Part shown: positions 37,630 through 41,423 of the stretch, one piece after another
How the letters are laid out: every line of letters starts with the position of its first letter
Numbering within the stretch: the stretch's first letter is position 1
NCBI GenBank assembly: GCA_900316435.1
Contig: ONCY01000013.1
Location: 1 to 41,423 of the forward strand
Direction of reading: 5' to 3'
DNA: 41,423 nucleotides
From: an uncultured Eubacteriales bacterium
GTDB lineage: Bacteria; Bacillota; Clostridia; Oscillospirales; Acutalibacteraceae
The notes under the pieces: generated by a model
Told to the model about the DNA's origin: nothing
The model's input: the letters and a program-made list of their open reading frames with translations, nothing else
Databases searched by the model: none
Translations under genes and position numbers: made by a program

Positions 37630-38739
37630 TTAAAAATCGGAGGCGTCGGCGTCAAGAGTGGGATATATGTTGTATGCCGGATATTTTTTTTGGATTTTTT
37701 CCACAATATCTTGAAAAATCTGCTTTCGGTCGTTTGTGTCAAAGTCAATTATTATGTCGAAATATATATGCTTTTTTTGTTCGTCAACCAAAAAACCGTG
37801 TAACTGCAACACGCGTTCGTCGGAGCCGATTATATCGCGCAGGTCGGAATAGACCTGATTTGACAACCGGTTGTCGGTACCCCGCGAGTAAACGCTTATA
37901 CCCGTAAGAGCGACGCCTGTTTTGCGGTAAACCTTTGAGTAAATGTCGCGTTCGAGTATGTCGAGCTGCCTGACGCTCAGGCTTTCGGGAAGCTCGATGT
38001 GGACTGAGCCGATTTGATTTTCGGGACCGTAGTTGTGCAGGATCAAATCGTAAACGCCCGAAACCTCGGGATAGGTGAGGATGATCTCCCGTATTTGCCG
38101 AGACAGCTCGCCCTCGACGCGCTCTCCCAGAATTGAGGAGACGCTGCCGCGAAGCATTTCAAAGCCCGATTTGATTATGACAAGCGAGATAACGGCAGCT
38201 AGCCACGCTTCAAGGCTTACGCCCCAAATAATGAAGACAGCCGCCGCTACAAGGGTGGAAGCTGAGATCACCGCGTCGAGCAGGGCGTCCTTGCCCGAGG
38301 CTACAAGGGAGTCGGATTTGACTTTTTCGCCGGTTGAACGGACGTAAATACCGAGCGCGATTTTGACCGCTACAGCTACGCCGATGATGATAAGCGCAAT
38401 CGGAGCGTAGTCCGGAGTTTCGGGCTCGATTATTTTTTTGACAGATTCAATAAGCGAGGTTATGCCCGCGTAAAGCACTATGACCGAAATCGTTACCGCG
38501 CTCAGATATTCAATTCTTCCGTAGCCGTAAGGGTGCTTTTTATCGGGAGTCTTGCCCGCAAGCTTGGTGCTGACGATCGTGATTACCGATGACAAGGCGT
38601 CGCTGAGATTGTTTATTGCGTCCATTGTTATGGCGATTGAGCCTGAAATAAACCCTATGACCGACTTGAACCCCGCGAGAAACAAGTTTGCGAGAATACC
38701 GATAGCGCCGGTACGGATTATTATCTTTTCACGATTCAT
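37630..38739 (-). CDS. Cation diffusion facilitator family transporter
   Basis: A 369-residue membrane protein with six predicted helices in the first 210 residues. The metal-site segment TMDAINNLSDALSSVIT of helix 2 has the CDF acidic pattern, and HPYGYGRIEYLSA after it is a family hallmark. The cytoplasmic part begins near residue 215 (EILTYPEVSGVYDLILHNYG) and seems to contain two ferredoxin-like units rather than one, making the protein longer than the usual 300 residues. It would export divalent metal such as Mn, Zn or Fe; the ion cannot be read from sequence. Not part of the rpmH unit. Confidence 0.92.
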   Translation of the reverse strand: MNREKIIIRTGAIGILANLFLAGFKSVIGFISGSIAITMDAINNLSDALSSVITIVSTKLAGKTPDKKHPYGYGRIEYLSAVTISVIVLYAGITSLIESVKKIIEPETPDYAPIALIIIGVAVAVKIALGIYVRSTGEKVKSDSLVASGKDALLDAVISASTLVAAAVFIIWGVSLEAWLAAVISLVIIKSGFEMLRGSVSSILGERVEGELSRQIREIILTYPEVSGVYDLILHNYGPENQIGSVHIELPESLSVRQLDILERDIYSKVYRKTGVALTGISVYSRGTDNRLSNQVYSDLRDIIGSDERVLQLHGFLVDEQKKHIYFDIIIDFDTNDRKQIFQDIVEKIQKKYPAYNIYPTLDADASDF

Positions 38740-38797
38740 AAATTATACCCCTTTGGTTTCATTATATATATACTCTGATGAAGCTTTAGCTTTTGAC

Positions 38798-38826
38798 ATT
38801 GTAGCACACAAATATTTAAAATGCAA
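38798..38826 (-). promoter_or_regulatory. Promoter for the cation efflux gene
   Basis: On the minus strand TTGCAT, 17 bp, TACAAT. Its -35 abuts the -35 of the divergent promoter at 38827, so the two RNA polymerases should compete. Confidence 0.6.
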
Positions 38827-38855
38827 TTGACGAAGCCGCAAAAATACAGTATTAT
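38827..38855 (+). promoter_or_regulatory. Promoter for the transglutaminase-like gene
   Basis: TTGACG, 17 bp, TATTAT, 31 bp before the GTG start at 38887. Back to back with the efflux-gene promoter. Confidence 0.7.
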
Positions 38856-38886
38856 TATAAAGGATTTCAAATAACAAGGTGATGGC

Positions 38887-40125
38887 GTGAGAATCAATAC
38901 AAAAGCGGCGGTGATAGCCGCGATCATTGCAGCTGTGGCTGCGCTGGGTATATTTTCCTTTTGTTCTTTTCAGGGGAAGTATTGGTTTAGGAGCGAGCCA
39001 AAGCTTAATAAGACGGTTGTTGACCTTGAAAAAAAGTCATTAAAAGACCGCGCCGCGCTTACCACACAACTGTGCCGCGAAAAACTGACAAGCGAGCCTC
39101 AGAGGAAGGTGTACGATACAATAGTCTCTTACTCCGCCGAGGCCGACAGAGATGAGTTCGATTTGGGCGAAGCCGGCAAAGACGACTTTGAAATCGCCCT
39201 TAACGCTTTTACCGCAGACCACCCCGAGGTGTTTTGGATAGATTCGGCGTCGGGCTATACGTTTTACGAGTATGAGGACAGACTGTGCGCCTCACTTCGC
39301 TATACCACATCCGGCGGAGAGCTGGAGAAGCAAAGGACAGAGCTTGACGCGGCTGTTGAAAAGGCAGCTGAGGGCGCTCCCGATAACGCCGACGACTTTG
39401 AGGTCGAGCTGTACCTCAACGATTATCTCACCGACAACTGCGCCTATAAAACAGACGCCGGAAATAAACACTCGGCTTACGGCGCTCTTGTGGGCGAAGG
39501 AGCTGTGTGCGACGGATACTCACACGCGTTCCAGCTGCTTTGCCGAAGGCTGGGTATCGAGTGTACGGTTATCGAGGGCACCTCGGATTTCAACAACGAC
39601 GCGGAAAACGGCCACATGTGGAACTGTATCCTGCTTGACTGCAACTGGTACCATATCGATGTAACATGGAACGACTCAACGGATTCCGCATGCGGAGTTG
39701 AACACTACTTTTATGTAAACCTTACCGATAAACAGATTTTGACCGACCATAAAATCAGCGCCGGATATTCGCAGCGAGATTCGGAAAAATCGATATTTTT
39801 TAATGTTTATGTTCCTAAATGCGACAGCACCGAGCTCAATTATATGACGCTGAATTTTGTGACGATAAAAGACCCGTCGGACGACGATCAGATCCTCGCC
39901 TCACTTATCGAGGCGTCGAGAAACAAAAGTCCCTACTGCGCTTATCTGATCGATGAGAGCGTTGACTTCAAAAAAACCGTGAAAGATATTACCGATAAAT
40001 ACGCCGGCTCATGGATCGGCGGAGCGAATTACTACACGGGCGGAAACCCTAAAATCTCCGACAGCGGCAAGGTGGTTTACTACGAAAACAAAAGGGTACT
40101 TGCAATTGTGTTTGATTACGAGTAA
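38887..40125 (+). CDS. Membrane-anchored transglutaminase-like protein
   Basis: A 412-residue protein with an N-terminal signal anchor (about residues 7-27), no lipobox, and a transglutaminase-like papain-fold core. The catalytic triad can be placed at Cys208 (GEGAVCDGYSHAFQLLC), His243 (GHMWNCILL) and Asp258 (YHIDVTWND). Such extracellular domains in Firmicutes act as proteases or cross-linking enzymes on surface or wall proteins. The start is GTG with AAGGTGA just upstream. The C-terminal 130 residues form an extra domain without a recognised motif. It is divergent from the efflux gene. Confidence 0.85.
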   Translation: MRINTKAAVIAAIIAAVAALGIFSFCSFQGKYWFRSEPKLNKTVVDLEKKSLKDRAALTTQLCREKLTSEPQRKVYDTIVSYSAEADRDEFDLGEAGKDDFEIALNAFTADHPEVFWIDSASGYTFYEYEDRLCASLRYTTSGGELEKQRTELDAAVEKAAEGAPDNADDFEVELYLNDYLTDNCAYKTDAGNKHSAYGALVGEGAVCDGYSHAFQLLCRRLGIECTVIEGTSDFNNDAENGHMWNCILLDCNWYHIDVTWNDSTDSACGVEHYFYVNLTDKQILTDHKISAGYSQRDSEKSIFFNVYVPKCDSTELNYMTLNFVTIKDPSDDDQILASLIEASRNKSPYCAYLIDESVDFKKTVKDITDKYAGSWIGGANYYTGGNPKISDSGKVVYYENKRVLAIVFDYE

Positions 40126-40158
40126 AATATAAACAAAATAAAAATTGGAGTGATATTT

Positions 40159-41354
40159 ATGGGAATGACAATGTCTCAGAAAATTCTTGCGGCTCACGCG
40201 GGACTGAGCGAGGTTAAGGCAGGTCAGCTTATCAACGCCAAGCTCGATATGGTGCTCGGCAACGACGTTACCTCGCCCGTGGCGATCAATGTTTTTGAGG
40301 AGAACGGCGCTACTGCGGTGTTTGACAACACAAAAATCGCAATGATCATGGACCACTTTACACCAAACAAGGACATCAAGGCGGCAACACTTGTTAAGCA
40401 GACGAGAAACTTTGCCGATAAATACGACATCAAGAATTTTATGGATGTCGGCATGATGGGAATCGAGCACGCTCTGCTTCCCGAAAAAGGCTTGGTAGGT
40501 CCGGGCTGCCTTTGCATCGGCGCGGATTCGCACACCTGCACCTACGGCGCGCTGGGCGCGTTCTCTACAGGCGTAGGTTCAACCGATATGGCGGCAGGCA
40601 TGATAAGCGGCAAGGCTTGGTTCAAGGTTCCGTCCGCAATCAAGTTCAATATCGTAGGCAAGCCTCAGGGCTATATCAGCGGTAAGGACGTTATTCTGCA
40701 TATCATCGGCGAGATAGGCGTTGACGGCGCTCTTTACAAGTCGATGGAATTCTCGGGCGAGGGGCTCAAGTACCTCAATATCGACGACAGGCTCTGCATT
40801 GCCAACATGGCTATTGAGGCAGGCGCCAAGAACGGCATTTTCCCGGTTGACGACATCACCAGAGAATACTGCGACGGCAGGTATCAGGGAACACCCGTTG
40901 AGTACACCGCCGACGAAGACGCTGAGTACGACGCCGAATATACGGTTGATTTGAGTACGCTGCGCCCGACCGTCGCGTTCCCTCACCTTCCCGAAAACAC
41001 AAAAACCGTTGACGAGATAGGGGAGACCGAGGTATTTTTAAAGGCAAAAAAGTCGCCAAGGGCGTGCGCTGCATTATAATTCCCGGCACACAGAAGATCT
41101 GGCTGCAGGCCATGCATGAAGGCCTGTTTGACATCTTTATCGAGGCGGGCGCGGTTGTTTCAACTCCCACCTGCGGTCCGTGCCTCGGCGGCCACATGGG
41201 CATTCTCGCGGCGGGCGAGAGGGCGATTTCCACCACCAACCGCAATTTTGTAGGCAGAATGGGTCACGTCGACAGCGAGGTTTACCTTGCGAGTCCCGCG
41301 GTCGCGGCGGCAAGCGCCGTAAAGGGCTACATCATCGACCCCGCTAAGGTTTAA
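40159..41354 (+). pseudogene. leuC: 3-isopropylmalate dehydratase large subunit, internal deletion with frameshift
   Basis: LeuC with LeuD isomerises isopropylmalate in leucine synthesis and needs a [4Fe-4S] cluster. The first frame runs from ATG 40159 (GGAG 8 bp upstream) with [23 protein letters not shown] and ends [10 protein letters not shown] before going out of frame; the second, in the next frame, resumes at about 41031 with [20 protein letters not shown] and continues through [12 protein letters not shown] to 41354. Family members carry between these parts a segment with GSCTNGR that supplies the first cluster cysteine; it is absent. Joined, the two parts give about 398 residues against the usual 420. 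Either a real lesion or an assembly error. Confidence 0.85.
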
Positions 41355-41367
41355 GGAGGATTTGACT

Positions 41368-41423
41368 ATGAACGCAAAAGGCAGAGTACATAAATTCGGA
41401 GACAACGTCGACACCGACGTAAT
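41368..41423 (+). CDS. leuD: 3-isopropylmalate dehydratase small subunit, N-terminal end (runs off the right edge)
   Basis: Eighteen codons are visible, beginning MNAKGRVHKFGDNVDTDV, the standard LeuD N-terminus. AAGGAGGA lies 7 bp before the ATG, a strong site, and the gap to leuC is 13 bp, so both belong to one leucine operon. Nothing can be said about the remainder. Confidence 0.93.
   Translation, partial: MNAKGRVHKFGDNVDTDV

Noticed and set aside
41040-41060. Programmed ribosomal frameshift at the A6 run of leuC
   Set aside because: A frameshift alone would not restore the missing segment with the first iron-sulfur cysteine, so a deletion explains the data better.

Overview
The window looks like the chromosomal replication-origin neighbourhood of a gut Clostridia bacterium, probably Ruminococcaceae/Oscillospiraceae. 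The evidence is Firmicutes-type synteny around dnaA (dnaN, the S4 protein YaaA, recF, remB, gyrB, gyrA) and around rpmH (rnpA, yidD, yidC, jag, mnmE, mnmG, rsmG, noc, parA, parB). Gram-positive ribosome binding sites, GTG/TTG starts and Thr/Ser-rich lipoprotein linkers agree. The genus is an inference.

Layout. (1) 1-8 kb, + strand: an arginine cluster argG (3' end)-argH-argC-argJ-argB-GNAT-argD-argF, which with ArgJ forms a cyclic acetyl-ornithine pathway from N-acetylglutamate to argininosuccinate cleavage. (2) 8-13 kb: a serine-hydrolase lipoprotein, guaB on the minus strand and two lipoproteins. (3) 13-24 kb, minus strand: dnaA, dnaN, yaaA, recF, remB, two zinc-ribbon membrane proteins, gyrB, a thioesterase and gyrA. 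(4) 24-25.6 kb: a small + strand island with a broken TetR-type regulator that still has its double operator, a GNAT gene, a 39-bp tandem duplication and two tRNA genes. (5) 25.6-37.6 kb, minus strand: rpmH through parB and serS, then a PRTase-like gene; two perfect parS sites lie here. (6) 37.6-41.4 kb: a cation efflux protein, an anchored transglutaminase-like protein, a damaged leuC and the start of leuD.

Main observations. The rpmH-parB block is inverted relative to the Bacillus arrangement, so rpmH and dnaA point the same way and are separated by about 14 kb. The DNA-binding domain of DnaA differs at most of the residues known to read the DnaA box, and no cluster of canonical DnaA boxes is visible beside dnaA; a repeated TTNATCGGK-like 9-mer in the dnaA upstream region is a candidate replacement. 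A family of mosaic intergenic elements occurs at least six times, each time directly downstream of a stop codon and in the same orientation relative to the upstream gene. These elements carry short hairpins whose arms vary with compensatory changes around a constant TGA/TCA centre. LeuC has lost the segment that should carry the first iron-sulfur cysteine and has shifted frame there.

All calls come from reading the sequence and the translations; no database search was run.
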